Assembly (NCBI GenBank): GCA_039796575.1
Contig: JBDKJP010000061.1
Span: 22,121 to 86,120 of the forward strand
Source of the DNA: UBA668 sp039796575
GTDB lineage: Bacteria; Actinomycetota; Acidimicrobiia; Acidimicrobiales; Ilumatobacteraceae
DNA length: 64,000 nucleotides
Direction: 5' to 3'
The notes beneath the pieces are model-generated. The model saw nothing but the letters and a program-made list of their open reading frames with translations. It ran no database searches and was not told the origin of the DNA. Below, piece after piece: positions 9,017 through 17,812 of this stretch (position 1 is the first letter of the stretch; each line of letters starts with the position of its first letter). The position numbers and the translations under genes are program-made.

Positions 9017-9097
9017 TTTCTGGGCGTCGCTCGTCCCACTTCGGCTTCTGGGCGTGATGCGTCCCGGAAACCGGGACGGAGCGCACCCAGTTGCGCG
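9017..9097 (+). repeat. Dispersed 74-75 bp intergenic repeat, copy A
   Basis: One of four related copies in the window. It has a TTCTGGGCGT half followed by CGTCCCACTT, then a second TTCTGGGCGT half that leads into the hairpin GCGTCCCGG-aaa-CCGGGACG and closes with CACCCAG and TTGCGCG. It lies between the reductase stop and tRNA-Thr. Confidence 0.9.
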
Positions 9098-9100
9098 CCG

Positions 9101-9106
9101 TAGAAT
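9101..9106 (+). promoter_or_regulatory. -10 box for tRNA-Thr
   Basis: TAGAAT ends ten bases before the tRNA 5' end. No clear -35 hexamer is visible at 17 bases spacing. Confidence 0.5.
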
Positions 9107-9115
9107 CGCTCCGTC

Positions 9116-9191
9116 GCCGGGTTAGCTCAGTTGGTAGAGCAACGCACTTGTAATGCGTAGGTCAAGGGTTCGACCCCCTTATCCGGCTCCA
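9116..9191 (+). tRNA. tRNA-Thr (anticodon TGT)
   Basis: A complete cloverleaf: acceptor GCCGGGT pairs with ATCCGGC, the D-loop has TAGCTCAG, the anticodon loop CTTGTAA carries TGT, and the T arm is AAGGG-TTCGACC-CCCTT. CCA is encoded (9189-9191). The convergent LysM-BTAD gene ends five bases beyond it. Confidence 0.96.
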
Positions 9192-9195
9192 GTGG

Positions 9196-11889
9196 TCAGC
9201 GGCGACCCGAAGCCGCGGGTGTGGCCAACAGGTCGCGGCGCAACGTGGTGAGCTTCGGCGACGGCGCGGCGAGCGACCACGAGTCGGCCAGCAGCGACCG
9301 CTCGTACGCCTCCCACTCTTGTCGCACACCGGCCAGGTCGCCGCGTGCCGCGTGGGCCCGCATTCGAAGTGCCACCAACTCTTCGTGTCCTGGGAGCACC
9401 CTCAGTCCCTGGCCTGTCGCCCAGAACACGCCGTCGATGTCGTCGGCCTCGAGGTACCACTCGGCGAGCTGCGCGGCCGCCCCGGTGGCGAGGAGCACGA
9501 GCGACGACGTGTGACCGCCTGCGTCGGGCCACAGGTAGGAGGTGCCGGCGAACGGCAGGTCGGTGACGAGCGCGAGGCCGTCGCGAAGCACCTCCATCGC
9601 CGCCGGGCGCGGCATCGAACGCGCCGCCGTGGTGCGCAACGCCAGCAGCTCCGCGTCGGTCACCACGAGCGGATGCAACGGCAGGTCGTCGGTGAGCGTG
9701 CGGCCGATCCACTCGTCCCCATCGGGCGGCGCCACGACACGCGCCATCGAACGCCGCGCTTCGGACACGACGTTCGCGAACGACGCGTCGCGCACCCCGA
9801 CGTCCCACAGGTCGGCTCGAGCACTCGACCGCGTCGGCCGCTTGCGGTGCTGGCTCAGCCAGACGACGAGCTCCAACGCCTTCGAGCGGTCGAACTCGAC
9901 ACGCGTCCTCGACGCGGCCACCACGTCGACGGGGCCGAGGACCTTCACCATCAGCGCCCACGGCGGGTCGTCGTAGGTCAGGCGGGTCGGATCGATGAAC
10001 GTGTCGTCGGCCGAGCACACCTCTCGAGCGATCGGCATGCTCGTGATCGGCGCCGCGGCCGAGTCGACGAGGTCGACCACGGCCGACACCTGCGTGTCGT
10101 CGAGACCCACCGGCCGCACTTCCAACCCGAGCGGATGCACCACGTGGCGCGCACCGTCGAACTTGAGCACGCAGGCCGCATCCACATCGCCGCACAGCAG
10201 CACCGCGAGCCCGCGGCCACCTCCGATCTCGACGAGCTGGTCGACGTCGATGGGCGCATCGATGACGAGCAGCGTCGGCTCGTACAACTCCCCCGTCGCC
10301 GACGCTCGCAACTCGAGAGTGGACGACCGACGCGCTGCGAGCGCGACGCCGGCCGCGGCGCCCACCGCGACGGGCAGCGCATCGGCCATATCGCCGAGCC
10401 GCTCCACATCGGGCAGACGTGGGTCGGTGGCCACTCCGGCCACCAACAACTTCGCGTGGTCCCGGAACGGCGAATAGGCGAACGACGCCACGGCGGCGCG
10501 CAGCACACCGGCCGCGTTCGGCGTGTCGACGGCCACCGTGCCCCAGGCCTCTGCGTCGACGTAGAGGTCGCCGCCGTCGGGTGTGGTGCCGACGTGCCAC
10601 AGCGCCGGGCACGGCTGCAACGCATCACCGGCCGCCACACCGAGGTCGCCGAGCGACACCTGCGCGCCGAGCGTCCAGGTGCACTCCACGACATCGAGGT
10701 GCCAACGTGGATCGGACGGCACCGCCGCGCCGCGGAGGTGGAGTCGGATGTCGCCGCGCTCACCCGCCCACACCGCGAGCACCGCGGCGTGCTGCGCGGC
10801 GAGGTCGCGCGCCGCGGCACGAAGGGCGATGTCGACACGTGCCACGCGCTCGTCGGCGTGCAGCGCGCGCAACTGCAGCTCGGTGCGTGCCTGCTCGAAG
10901 GTCGGCGTCACGACCGCATCACCGGGGAGGCTCGCCCGGAGGCCACGGCGCCTCGCGCCCCGCACCGCGGCGAGCGCACCGGCCGACAACAGCACGGCCG
11001 CGCCGAGCTCGGTGACCCCGATGCCGTCGTCGTGACTCGGTGCGTCGTCCACCACCACCGTGGGGCCCGGCACCGACGCCACCGAGGGCGCTACCGTCGT
11101 CGGTGTCGGGGCGGGCACCGTGGTCACCACGCTGGCGGGCACGACGACCGCCGGCGCGTCCACGACCGGCGCGTCCACGGTCGGCAACTCCACCACCGGC
11201 ACCCCCACCATCGGCACCTGCTCCGCAATCACGGGCGCTGGCGATGCGGGGGCGTCCGCCGGCTCGAGCAGCACGGTCTCCCCCGGCAGGATCAGCGACG
11301 GGTCGCGGTGCCCCAACCGCTCCACGTTCCAGTCCATCAGCGCTTCGGTGGCCATGTGCACTTCGGTCGGCGTGGGGTCGCGGCCGAACACGGTGGTGAG
11401 GTGCGCGTCGGCGATGGCCCAGTACGAGTCGCCGGGCTCCACCACGTGCGTCGCGACCCCCGACGGCAGCACCACCGGCGCCGCGCCCGGCGCGGCCAGC
11501 CCGTGACCGGCGAGACCGGTCATCAGCGCCGAGGCCGACACCGACCCGATGGCGGCGACGCGCACCAGCCCGCGCACCCAGCGCACGGGTCCCTCGCCAC
11601 GCGGCATGGCGGCGAGCCGTTCGGGGTCGCGGCGAGCCGCGGTGACGCGCACCATCTCCGCGAGTGCCGTGACGGCGAACCACGACCAGAGCAACAGGAA
11701 CATCGCCGAACCGAGGTGCACCACGAAACCGGTGTCCACGGTGCGCGACTGCCACGCATCGCGCCACTGCGCCGCGGACGGCCATGGCGCGCCGACCGTG
11801 AGCAGTACGGCGACGGGCACGCCCGCGAGCAGGATCACCAGCACCGCCAAGGCGGCGACGCGAACGAGGAGACGGATGAACGATCGCAC
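9196..11889 (-). CDS. Membrane LysM-BTAD transcriptional regulator
   Basis: An 897-residue multi-domain protein. Hydrophobic segments at about 8-32, 56-80 and 107-128 are followed by a LysM-like segment (about 146-210, with THVVEPGDSYWAIAD), a Pro/Val/Thr-rich spacer, and another membrane segment at about 289-309 followed by Arg-rich residues. The long remainder is probably cytoplasmic and ends with a winged-helix plus BTAD-like helical repeat region (from about residue 640) as in SARP/AfsR regulators. The expected reading is a wall-sensing regulator anchored in the membrane. It is the last gene of the Tad operon, 15 bases after a pseudopilin, so it may couple pilus state to transcription; that link is inference. 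Confidence 0.8.
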   Translation of the reverse strand: MRSFIRLLVRVAALAVLVILLAGVPVAVLLTVGAPWPSAAQWRDAWQSRTVDTGFVVHLGSAMFLLLWSWFAVTALAEMVRVTAARRDPERLAAMPRGEGPVRWVRGLVRVAAIGSVSASALMTGLAGHGLAAPGAAPVVLPSGVATHVVEPGDSYWAIADAHLTTVFGRDPTPTEVHMATEALMDWNVERLGHRDPSLILPGETVLLEPADAPASPAPVIAEQVPMVGVPVVELPTVDAPVVDAPAVVVPASVVTTVPAPTPTTVAPSVASVPGPTVVVDDAPSHDDGIGVTELGAAVLLSAGALAAVRGARRRGLRASLPGDAVVTPTFEQARTELQLRALHADERVARVDIALRAAARDLAAQHAAVLAVWAGERGDIRLHLRGAAVPSDPRWHLDVVECTWTLGAQVSLGDLGVAAGDALQPCPALWHVGTTPDGGDLYVDAEAWGTVAVDTPNAAGVLRAAVASFAYSPFRDHAKLLVAGVATDPRLPDVERLGDMADALPVAVGAAAGVALAARRSSTLELRASATGELYEPTLLVIDAPIDVDQLVEIGGGRGLAVLLCGDVDAACVLKFDGARHVVHPLGLEVRPVGLDDTQVSAVVDLVDSAAAPITSMPIAREVCSADDTFIDPTRLTYDDPPWALMVKVLGPVDVVAASRTRVEFDRSKALELVVWLSQHRKRPTRSSARADLWDVGVRDASFANVVSEARRSMARVVAPPDGDEWIGRTLTDDLPLHPLVVTDAELLALRTTAARSMPRPAAMEVLRDGLALVTDLPFAGTSYLWPDAGGHTSSLVLLATGAAAQLAEWYLEADDIDGVFWATGQGLRVLPGHEELVALRMRAHAARGDLAGVRQEWEAYERSLLADSWSLAAPSPKLTTLRRDLLATPAASGRR

Positions 11890-11904
11890 GATCGGTCCTT
11901 TCGA

Positions 11905-12294
11905 TCAGTCGGAGTAGACGATGCGCGCGATGCCGGTGGCTCGCACGGTGAGGGTGGACACGCCACCGAGGACGAGGAAGACGGCGCGACGTCGTTCGAC
12001 GACCGTGACGCGCACCGAGTCGCGGCCCACCACCACGGTCACGTCGGCTGCGGGGACACCGGCCGCCGCCGTCGATGCGAGCGCGGCCCGACGCGCAGTG
12101 ACCGGGTCGAACGAGGCCACCGGCGTGGCCGTCGCGACCGCGGCACGGGCAGCCGCTTCCGCCGTGTTCGAGGCGTGACGCCGCGCCGACATCGCACGAC
12201 CTCCATCGACCACCAGCCCGGCGCCGCCGAGCGTGATGAGCACCACCAGCATCAACGCCACGGAGATGGCGCCCCGGTCGCTCGAGCGGTTCAT
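11905..12294 (-). CDS. Pseudopilin, TadE/TadG-like (helicase/secretion-neighbourhood type)
   Basis: A 129-residue protein with a short charged N-terminus (MNRSSDRGAIS) and one hydrophobic segment (about 9-28), the layout of TadE/TadG pseudopilins and of mycobacterial Rv3654c. The remainder is a small extracytoplasmic domain with an Ala-rich helix and beta-rich C-terminus. The ATG overlaps the previous gene's stop (ATGA). It probably belongs to the pilus or its tip; the individual role is unknown. Confidence 0.75.
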   Translation of the reverse strand: MNRSSDRGAISVALMLVVLITLGGAGLVVDGGRAMSARRHASNTAEAAARAAVATATPVASFDPVTARRAALASTAAAGVPAADVTVVVGRDSVRVTVVERRRAVFLVLGGVSTLTVRATGIARIVYSD

Positions 12295-12716
12295 CGCTGG
12301 TACCGATCGACCGGCTGCATGTCGCTCATCGACACGGTGCGGACGCCGGGCGACCACACGCCCGTCAGCGACTGGTTGCGCACCACGCAGCTCACACGCA
12401 CGGTCACCGAGCCGCCCTGCCACGTGCCGGTGGGTGACGGCACCCACGACGTCGACGCCGTCGCACCACCCCGGCACCGCGTGCGCAACGCCGACGCCGC
12501 AACGCTCGCCTGAGCCGCACGAGCCGCAGCGGCCGGATCGGGCGCCTGCGATGCCGCCCGAGCCGCCGCCTGGGCCGCGTTGGTGACCTGCACCCCGGCC
12601 GCGTGCAGGCGGCCGAGGAAGCCGAGGAACACGACGGCGACGATGCAGAACACGAGCAGGTACATCATCTCCACCGGTGTCGCGGTGCCCTCGTCGTCGG
12701 ACCATCGGTACGACAT
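12291..12716 (-). CDS. TadE-like pseudopilin
   Basis: A 141-residue protein with the N-terminal pattern DDEGTATPVEMMYLLVF, a Glu within a hydrophobic helix as in TadE pseudopilins, then an Ala/Gln-rich helix and a domain containing two to three cysteines. Its start and the preceding gene's stop share one base (TGATG), and its stop overlaps the next start. Membrane location with an external C-terminus is expected. Confidence 0.78.
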   Translation of the reverse strand: MSYRWSDDEGTATPVEMMYLLVFCIVAVVFLGFLGRLHAAGVQVTNAAQAAARAASQAPDPAAAARAAQASVAASALRTRCRGGATASTSWVPSPTGTWQGGSVTVRVSCVVRNQSLTGVWSPGVRTVSMSDMQPVDRYQR

Positions 12717-13090
12717 CACCCCTCCTTCGGCGCCGATTCGGTGACTCGCACGCGCATCCCGAGCATCGGGGCGACCACCCCAGGAGTTCGACCCTCGACG
12801 GTGACGGAGACGGTCGTGCCCGACGTGCACGACACCGTCGCGCCGCGCGCCCATCCGCCGCCGTGCGTCGCGATGGCCGACCGCGCGGCGGCGACACCGA
12901 GTGCGCACGTGCCGTCGAATGCCGCCGCGACGCGAGCACCTTCCGCGGCCGCCTCGTCGAACACGTTCCGGGCATGCCAGTGCGCGCTGGTCTCCACCAC
13001 CAGGAGCAGCGTGAACAGCAACGCGATCATGCCGAACAACATCTGTACCGACACGTCGACCGCGCCGCGATCGTCGCGTTGGGCGGACAT
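12716..13090 (-). CDS. TadE-like pseudopilin
   Basis: A 124-residue protein beginning MSAQRDDRGAVDVSVQ with a hydrophobic segment at about 15-35, then AAAEGARVAAA and a small C-terminal domain with two cysteines. The layout matches TadE-family proteins and the middle pseudopilin of the mycobacterial cluster (Rv3655c position). It is the first of three consecutive pseudopilin genes in overlapping order. Confidence 0.78.
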   Translation of the reverse strand: MSAQRDDRGAVDVSVQMLFGMIALLFTLLLVVETSAHWHARNVFDEAAAEGARVAAAFDGTCALGVAAARSAIATHGGGWARGATVSCTSGTTVSVTVEGRTPGVVAPMLGMRVRVTESAPKEG

Positions 13091-13091
13091 G

Positions 13092-13325
13092 TCAGGGCGC
13101 CACCGGGTCGGGCACGTTCGCCTTGGCCTGGTTGAACTTGGCCATGAAGAACGCCGTGGCTGCCATCGCGACGACGATGCCCACGGCGAGCCAGATCATC
13201 TTCGTGACCGCCTCGTCGACGCCCTCGTCGTCGTTCCGGTGCGACCACTCGTCGGTCAACCGGGCCCGCAGGCCACCGAACGTCACTTGTACCCACACGG
13301 CGAGCGGGAGCAGTTGCTCGTTCAT
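13092..13325 (-). CDS. Small Flp-like membrane protein
   Basis: A 77-residue protein with charged N-terminal half (DEWSHRNDDEGVDE) and a single membrane segment (TKMIWLAVGIVVAMAATAFF). Its position directly after TadC and before the TadE-like genes is that of the Flp pilin or Rv3656c-type peptide, so it is the best candidate for the major Tad subunit. It does not show the typical Flp processing site clearly, so this is inferred from context. Confidence 0.65.
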   Translation of the reverse strand: MNEQLLPLAVWVQVTFGGLRARLTDEWSHRNDDEGVDEAVTKMIWLAVGIVVAMAATAFFMAKFNQAKANVPDPVAP

Positions 13326-13373
13326 CTCGCACTCCTCTCTTGCTGTTGTCGATGTCGATGTCGGGAGACGCGC

Positions 13374-14252
13374 TCAGCCGCCGAACGCATCGCTGATGCG
13401 CTGCGCGAGCGGATAGGCGAGGAAGACGATGGTTGCCACGACGAAGCCGACGGTCGGCCCGGAGAGGTTCGCGTTCGCGCGATCCGCCTCCCGTTCGAGC
13501 TCGTCGAGTGCCTTCGCCCGCATGCCGGCGGCGAGCGCGGCGACGGTGTCGCTGATGGCCACGCCCTGCAGCCCCTGCCGTTCGACCGAGGCGGCGAACT
13601 CGCACAGCTCGCGGAGGCCGAAGCGCTGTCCGAACGAGTCGATCGCGTCCCAGACGGCCACGCCGCGCTGCGGCGCAGTCGCCAGTTCCTGGCGGAGGCC
13701 GTCGAACGCGTCACCCACGCCCACGTCCAGCGCGAAGCGAATGGCCTCCTCCACGCTCTGGTCGGTGGTGAGGCCGACGGCGACGAGTTGCACGAAGTCG
13801 TTCGCCGCCTGGCGCAACACGCGTCGGGCGCGACGGATGCGATCGTCGAGGTCGCGCACCGTCACCCATGCCGCAGCGAGGCCGGCGCCCACCGCGACCA
13901 GCAGCCACAGCACCCCGAAGGGCAACATGCCCGTGGAGGCGAGCGCCACCACACCGAGCATGGTGGTGAACGTGACCACCGCCCAGGAGACGATCACCCG
14001 GCCGACCACATCAGTGGGGCCCAGACCGATGACGACCAGGTCGTCGCCGAAACGGGCGACGAGATGGCGCCCGAGGCGGGTGTGCGACGCGCGAGTGCGC
14101 CACGTCGGCTCCAGAGCCGCGTCGGAGACGGGTTGCACCATGCTGCGCGCCGCGGCCACCGACGCGGGCACCCGACGCAACGACCGAGCGGTGCACCACC
14201 CGGCCAGCCACAGCGTGACCACCACGATCGCCGACACCTGCAGCGGGTTCAT
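13374..14252 (-). CDS. tadC: Tad secretion membrane platform protein TadC-like
   Basis: A 292-residue type II/IV secretion F-domain protein. N-terminal membrane segment at about 5-23, two central segments (about 95-130), the cytoplasmic F domain with VLRQAANDFVQLVAVGL and EFAASVERQGLQGV, and a C-terminal membrane segment. With the overlapping TadB gene it should form the inner-membrane platform on which TadA drives pilus assembly. The ATG start overlaps the TadB stop (ATGA). Confidence 0.87.
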   Translation of the reverse strand: MNPLQVSAIVVVTLWLAGWCTARSLRRVPASVAAARSMVQPVSDAALEPTWRTRASHTRLGRHLVARFGDDLVVIGLGPTDVVGRVIVSWAVVTFTTMLGVVALASTGMLPFGVLWLLVAVGAGLAAAWVTVRDLDDRIRRARRVLRQAANDFVQLVAVGLTTDQSVEEAIRFALDVGVGDAFDGLRQELATAPQRGVAVWDAIDSFGQRFGLRELCEFAASVERQGLQGVAISDTVAALAAGMRAKALDELEREADRANANLSGPTVGFVVATIVFLAYPLAQRISDAFGG

Positions 14253-15112
14253 GACCCGACCACCGGGGCGTCGGCCACGCGCACGCGGCGCGGGAGCTCG
14301 TAGCGACACAGCGAGCGCAGCCACATCACGCAACCGGCCCACATCGCGAGCGGCAACGCGAGCACGACCTGGCCGGTGGCGGTGCCGTAGGGATCGAGCA
14401 GATCTCCGCCGGCGAAGCGGAGGTACGCCACGAGCAGCACGCCGATGACGACGAGGCGCTGCATCGACTGCTGGTACACCGCCCGCGTGCGGTCGATGCG
14501 CTCGCGTGCGGTCACTTCGTCGCGTGCTGCCGCGGCCAACGCGTCGACGGTGCCGTGCAGGCGTCCGGCGCTCGACGAGCCGCCGATCACCAGACGGATC
14601 GCTGCGATGGCGGCATCCGACGTCGGGTGCGCGAGGTCGTCGGCCAGGTCGGCGAGCGCATCCTCGGTTCGGAAGCCCTGGTGCCGACGATGTGCGAACG
14701 TGCGCAACGCCACCTCGATGGCGTGTGGCGGCCGCATCGCGACCTGTTCGAGCGCGGCCTCCGCTCCCATGGCCGAGCCGCGCAACGTGTCGCGCAGGTC
14801 CTCGAGCCACTTCGCGATCGCCTCCACCCTGGCCCGCTCCTCGTCGGCACGATCGTCGTGCAGCAGCCGACCCCAGAACAGCGTGAGCATCGCGGCAGCC
14901 GCAGCGAGCAGCAGCCAACCGGTCGCCAGCAGCACGACGAAGCCGACCACGCCGGCCCCGACAGCGCGGGAGCGTGGGATGCCGGCCAGCGCCGACGGAG
15001 TGGACGCCGACGGCGCGGGGGCGGGCTCGGACGGCGTGGTGGCGCGGAGCAATGCGACGACCGCACCCGCCAGCAGCACCGACACCGCGAACGACACCAT
15101 GGCCGCGTTCAT
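14249..15112 (-). CDS. tadB: Tad secretion membrane platform protein TadB-like
   Basis: A 287-residue F-domain protein, partner of TadC. It has an N-terminal membrane segment, an Ala/Pro/Ser-rich stretch, a paired membrane region near 50-85, a cytoplasmic domain with EDLRDTLRGSAMGAEAALEQ and IGGSSSAGRLHGTVDALA, and C-terminal membrane segments. It overlaps both neighbours by ATGA, so the three genes tadA-tadB-tadC are translationally chained. Confidence 0.87.
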   Translation of the reverse strand: MNAAMVSFAVSVLLAGAVVALLRATTPSEPAPAPSASTPSALAGIPRSRAVGAGVVGFVVLLATGWLLLAAAAAMLTLFWGRLLHDDRADEERARVEAIAKWLEDLRDTLRGSAMGAEAALEQVAMRPPHAIEVALRTFAHRRHQGFRTEDALADLADDLAHPTSDAAIAAIRLVIGGSSSAGRLHGTVDALAAAARDEVTARERIDRTRAVYQQSMQRLVVIGVLLVAYLRFAGGDLLDPYGTATGQVVLALPLAMWAGCVMWLRSLCRYELPRRVRVADAPVVGS

Positions 15113-16458
15113 GCCGGCACCGCCACACGCGGGGCGCCGATGCCGAGTGGACGGTGCGTGTCGGCGGCCCCGTGCCACCACGCCGCGGTGAACGTCGGGT
15201 CGGCTGCCTGCAACCGCTCGAGCATCCAGCGTTGCGGCTCGGAGGCCGGACGCGCCCGATCGTCGTCGGCGCCGGCCCGCGGTGCGAGCAGCCGATGCAC
15301 GATGAAGCGCGCACCGTCCTCCTCCACCGACGGTGCGATCACCTCGGTGACGTATCGACCGTGGCGGTTGTCGCCGGTGACGTGCACCACGAGGTCGACG
15401 CTGCGGTACACCTGCCACCGGGCCATGCGCAGTTCCACGCCGGTGTGGTGTGCGATCAGCTCGGCCAGTCGTTCGATGCCGTCCTTCGCGGAACCGCCGT
15501 GCACGGTGGCCATCGCGCCCTGACCGATCGACATGGCCTGCACGAGCGCGCCGCCTTCCGCGCCACGGATCTCGCCGACCACGATCCAGTCGGCGCGGGT
15601 GCGCACCGCGGGCACCATCACGTCGTGGCACGAGATCCCCGCGCCGTCTGCGGTGCTCGGCACCCGGGCCTGGTAGGCGTGCACGTAGCGATGCACGCCC
15701 ATCGCTGCGACGTTGAGCTCGAAATCGGTCTCCACGGTGACGATCACGTCGTCGGGGTCCACCTCGTGGAGCAGGGCGCGCAGCAACGTGGTCTTCCCCG
15801 AGCCCATGCGCCCGCACACCACCACGTTCATGTCGGCCGCCACCGCGGCGCGCAGCAGTGCACAGCCCGCGTCGTCGATCACACCCCGCGCGGCGAGATC
15901 GTCGAGCGTCATGCCCACCATGGCCGCGCGTCGAACGGTGACGAGCGGCCGTTGCACGACGTCGAACCCCTCGCCGTGGAAGCGCACGCCGGGCTCGAGC
16001 TCGAGATCGACGAACGGGTGCTCGCGGTTGAACGGTCGACGCCGAGCCGCGGCGGTGTCGTAGATGACGCGCTCGAGGTCTCGGTCGCGGCGCACGAGCG
16101 GCGGAAGGAGCTGCTGCGAGCCGTCGCTCCGTTCGACGCGCACCGGGTCGGCGCCGAACACGAGCACGTCGGTCACCATCGGGTCGCGCAGCACGGTGAG
16201 CAGCCGCGGCAGACCGAAGATCTCGGAGATCAACAGGTCGACCAACGCGATGCGCTCCTCGTTGGTCAGCGGCACCTCCCGCGCAGACATTCGTTGGTGC
16301 TCGAGCTCGGGCAACACGGTGTGCTCGAGGACGTGCCGCGTCAGCTGCTCGCGTTGGTCGCGTTCGAGTGCTGTCTCGTCACGTCCGGGCACCGGCAGAC
16401 GGTCGCCCCACTGGCGGCGGACGTCGGCGACGAGCAGGTCGAGTGCCTCGTCGTTCAT
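15109..16458 (-). CDS. tadA: Tad pilus assembly ATPase (TadA/CpaF)
   Basis: A 449-residue secretion ATPase of the VirB11/CpaF group that powers Flp pilus assembly on the cytoplasmic membrane face. The Walker A motif GRMGSGKTT is intact near residue 225, followed by a Walker B region WIVVGEIRGAEGG and the His box TVHGGSAKDG. The N-terminal domain is typical (LLISEIFGLPRLL, DPMVTDVLVFG). The start ATG overlaps the upstream TadZ-like stop. Confidence 0.93.
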   Translation of the reverse strand: MNDEALDLLVADVRRQWGDRLPVPGRDETALERDQREQLTRHVLEHTVLPELEHQRMSAREVPLTNEERIALVDLLISEIFGLPRLLTVLRDPMVTDVLVFGADPVRVERSDGSQQLLPPLVRRDRDLERVIYDTAAARRRPFNREHPFVDLELEPGVRFHGEGFDVVQRPLVTVRRAAMVGMTLDDLAARGVIDDAGCALLRAAVAADMNVVVCGRMGSGKTTLLRALLHEVDPDDVIVTVETDFELNVAAMGVHRYVHAYQARVPSTADGAGISCHDVMVPAVRTRADWIVVGEIRGAEGGALVQAMSIGQGAMATVHGGSAKDGIERLAELIAHHTGVELRMARWQVYRSVDLVVHVTGDNRHGRYVTEVIAPSVEEDGARFIVHRLLAPRAGADDDRARPASEPQRWMLERLQAADPTFTAAWWHGAADTHRPLGIGAPRVAVPA

Positions 16459-17198
16459 GCCGGCACCACCTCTCGGCGAGCGAGCGCCGACGCGAGCTCG
16501 ATGGACGCGGCGACGAGCGCACTGCGCCGCAGTCGGCGGTCGTCGAGCCCGGCGCCACGATGCACGAGGTCGACGATCGTCGGCTCCCACGGCAGCCAGC
16601 CACCCCACGCCGAGCCGAACTCGTCGGCGAGCGCAGTCCGGTCGAACGCCACTCCGCCAGGAGCGTCCACGGCGACCACACGAACCTGGTCGGCGTCGAG
16701 CCCGGGGTCGCCGCTCGACACGCGGCCGGCGGCGCGCCACCACTCCGACGAGGCAACCGCGGCACTCACCTCGGGCGACGTCACGGTCACCACGGTGTCG
16801 GCGAGCGCGAGGAGCGGCCACGCCGGCGTGCCGTGGCGCATCCGCCCGACGTCGACCACGACGTCGCGGCCGAGCTCCCGCAGCGTCGGCAACCAGGGCA
16901 CCCGAGGCGTGTGACACGAGTGGGCGCGGAACGGATCGACCGGCGCGGTGAGCACGTGCAGCGTGCCGCGATGGTGCGCGAGGGAGTCGGGCGACGGCAC
17001 GGTGGTGTCGGTGGGGAACGACAGCCGTTCCAGCCCGGCCAGCTCGCCGGGGCCGACGTGGAGCCGCCCGCTGAGCACGCCGCCGGCCGGATCGGCTTCG
17101 ATCAACCACGTCTCGTCGGTGCACGCGAGCGCGCCGGCGAGTAGCAGCGCCGTGGTGGTGGCGCCGGTGCCGCGCCACGAGGTGACGGCCACGATCAC
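16455..17198 (-). CDS. TadZ/CpaE/Ssd-like P-loop protein with degenerate Walker A
   Basis: A 247-residue ParA/MinD-fold protein placed just upstream of TadA, as are CpaE, TadZ and mycobacterial Ssd (Rv3660c), which position the pilus machine. The expected nucleotide loop reads SWRGTGATTT, so the catalytic lysine of KGGxGKT is replaced by Ala and ATP hydrolysis is doubtful. Later Walker-B-like DVVVDVGRMRHG is retained. Degenerate P-loops are known in some TadZ proteins. Both ends overlap neighbouring genes. Confidence 0.75.
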   Translation of the reverse strand: MIVAVTSWRGTGATTTALLLAGALACTDETWLIEADPAGGVLSGRLHVGPGELAGLERLSFPTDTTVPSPDSLAHHRGTLHVLTAPVDPFRAHSCHTPRVPWLPTLRELGRDVVVDVGRMRHGTPAWPLLALADTVVTVTSPEVSAAVASSEWWRAAGRVSSGDPGLDADQVRVVAVDAPGGVAFDRTALADEFGSAWGGWLPWEPTIVDLVHRGAGLDDRRLRRSALVAASIELASALARREVVPA

Positions 17199-17812
17199 GG
17201 TGCCTCCTCCTCGGTCGCTGCGCCTGCGGGCGCGTCGCCCACCAGCACCAGCAGGTCGTTGGCGGCGAGCCGCGCCACGGCGACGGCGTCGGCCTCAGGC
17301 ACCGCCAGCGTGAGTGCGGTCGTCCCGTCGGTCCCGGGCACTGCGTCGAGCACCCGCACGCCGGCGGGCACGAACGGGTCGGCCGCGTCGACGGCGGCCG
17401 CCACCGCAGTGTCGCCCTGGCCGAGGTCGGCCGGTAGTCGTCCGGCGCGCAACACCACACCCACGCGCTGCTCGCCCGCGTACAGCGCCGGTGTGTCGCG
17501 CCACATGCCCGTCTGCACGAGCGCGCCGGGCCGGAGGTCGATCGCGGCGATGCGGCCCGAGAGATCAGCGAGCGACGCCGACGGCACGAGCCCGTCCACG
17601 CCTGCGTCGTAGGCGACGCCGGTGACCGCGAGGGCTTCGACCGGGATCGGTTGACCGGCCGGCACCTCCTGCACGACCTTCACGACCTGCACCCGGTCGG
17701 CGGCCGACGAGAGCGCCCACGCGACCACCACGCCGGCGAGCACCACGAGGGCACCGCCCAGCGCCAACCACTGCGTGCGCACCTGGCTGCGCACCCGCCG
17801 ATCGGTCTTCAT
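17195..17812 (-). CDS. CpaB/RcpC-like SAF-domain protein
   Basis: A 205-residue protein with an N-terminal membrane anchor (about 13-33) and a SAF domain at about 40-105 (VPAGQPIPVEALAVTGVAY, then DLRPGALVQ), as in CpaB/RcpC proteins of Tad systems. These lie outside the membrane and may contact the cell wall. The ATG at 17812 overlaps the prepilin peptidase stop. Confidence 0.8.
   Translation of the reverse strand: MKTDRRVRSQVRTQWLALGGALVVLAGVVVAWALSSAADRVQVVKVVQEVPAGQPIPVEALAVTGVAYDAGVDGLVPSASLADLSGRIAAIDLRPGALVQTGMWRDTPALYAGEQRVGVVLRAGRLPADLGQGDTAVAAAVDAADPFVPAGVRVLDAVPGTDGTTALTLAVPEADAVAVARLAANDLLVLVGDAPAGAATEEEAP

Noticed and set aside
9319..12513. 1,064-codon plus-strand frame opposite the BTAD and pseudopilin genes
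   Set aside because: Coding potential is on the minus strand, where domains and overlaps are recognisable.
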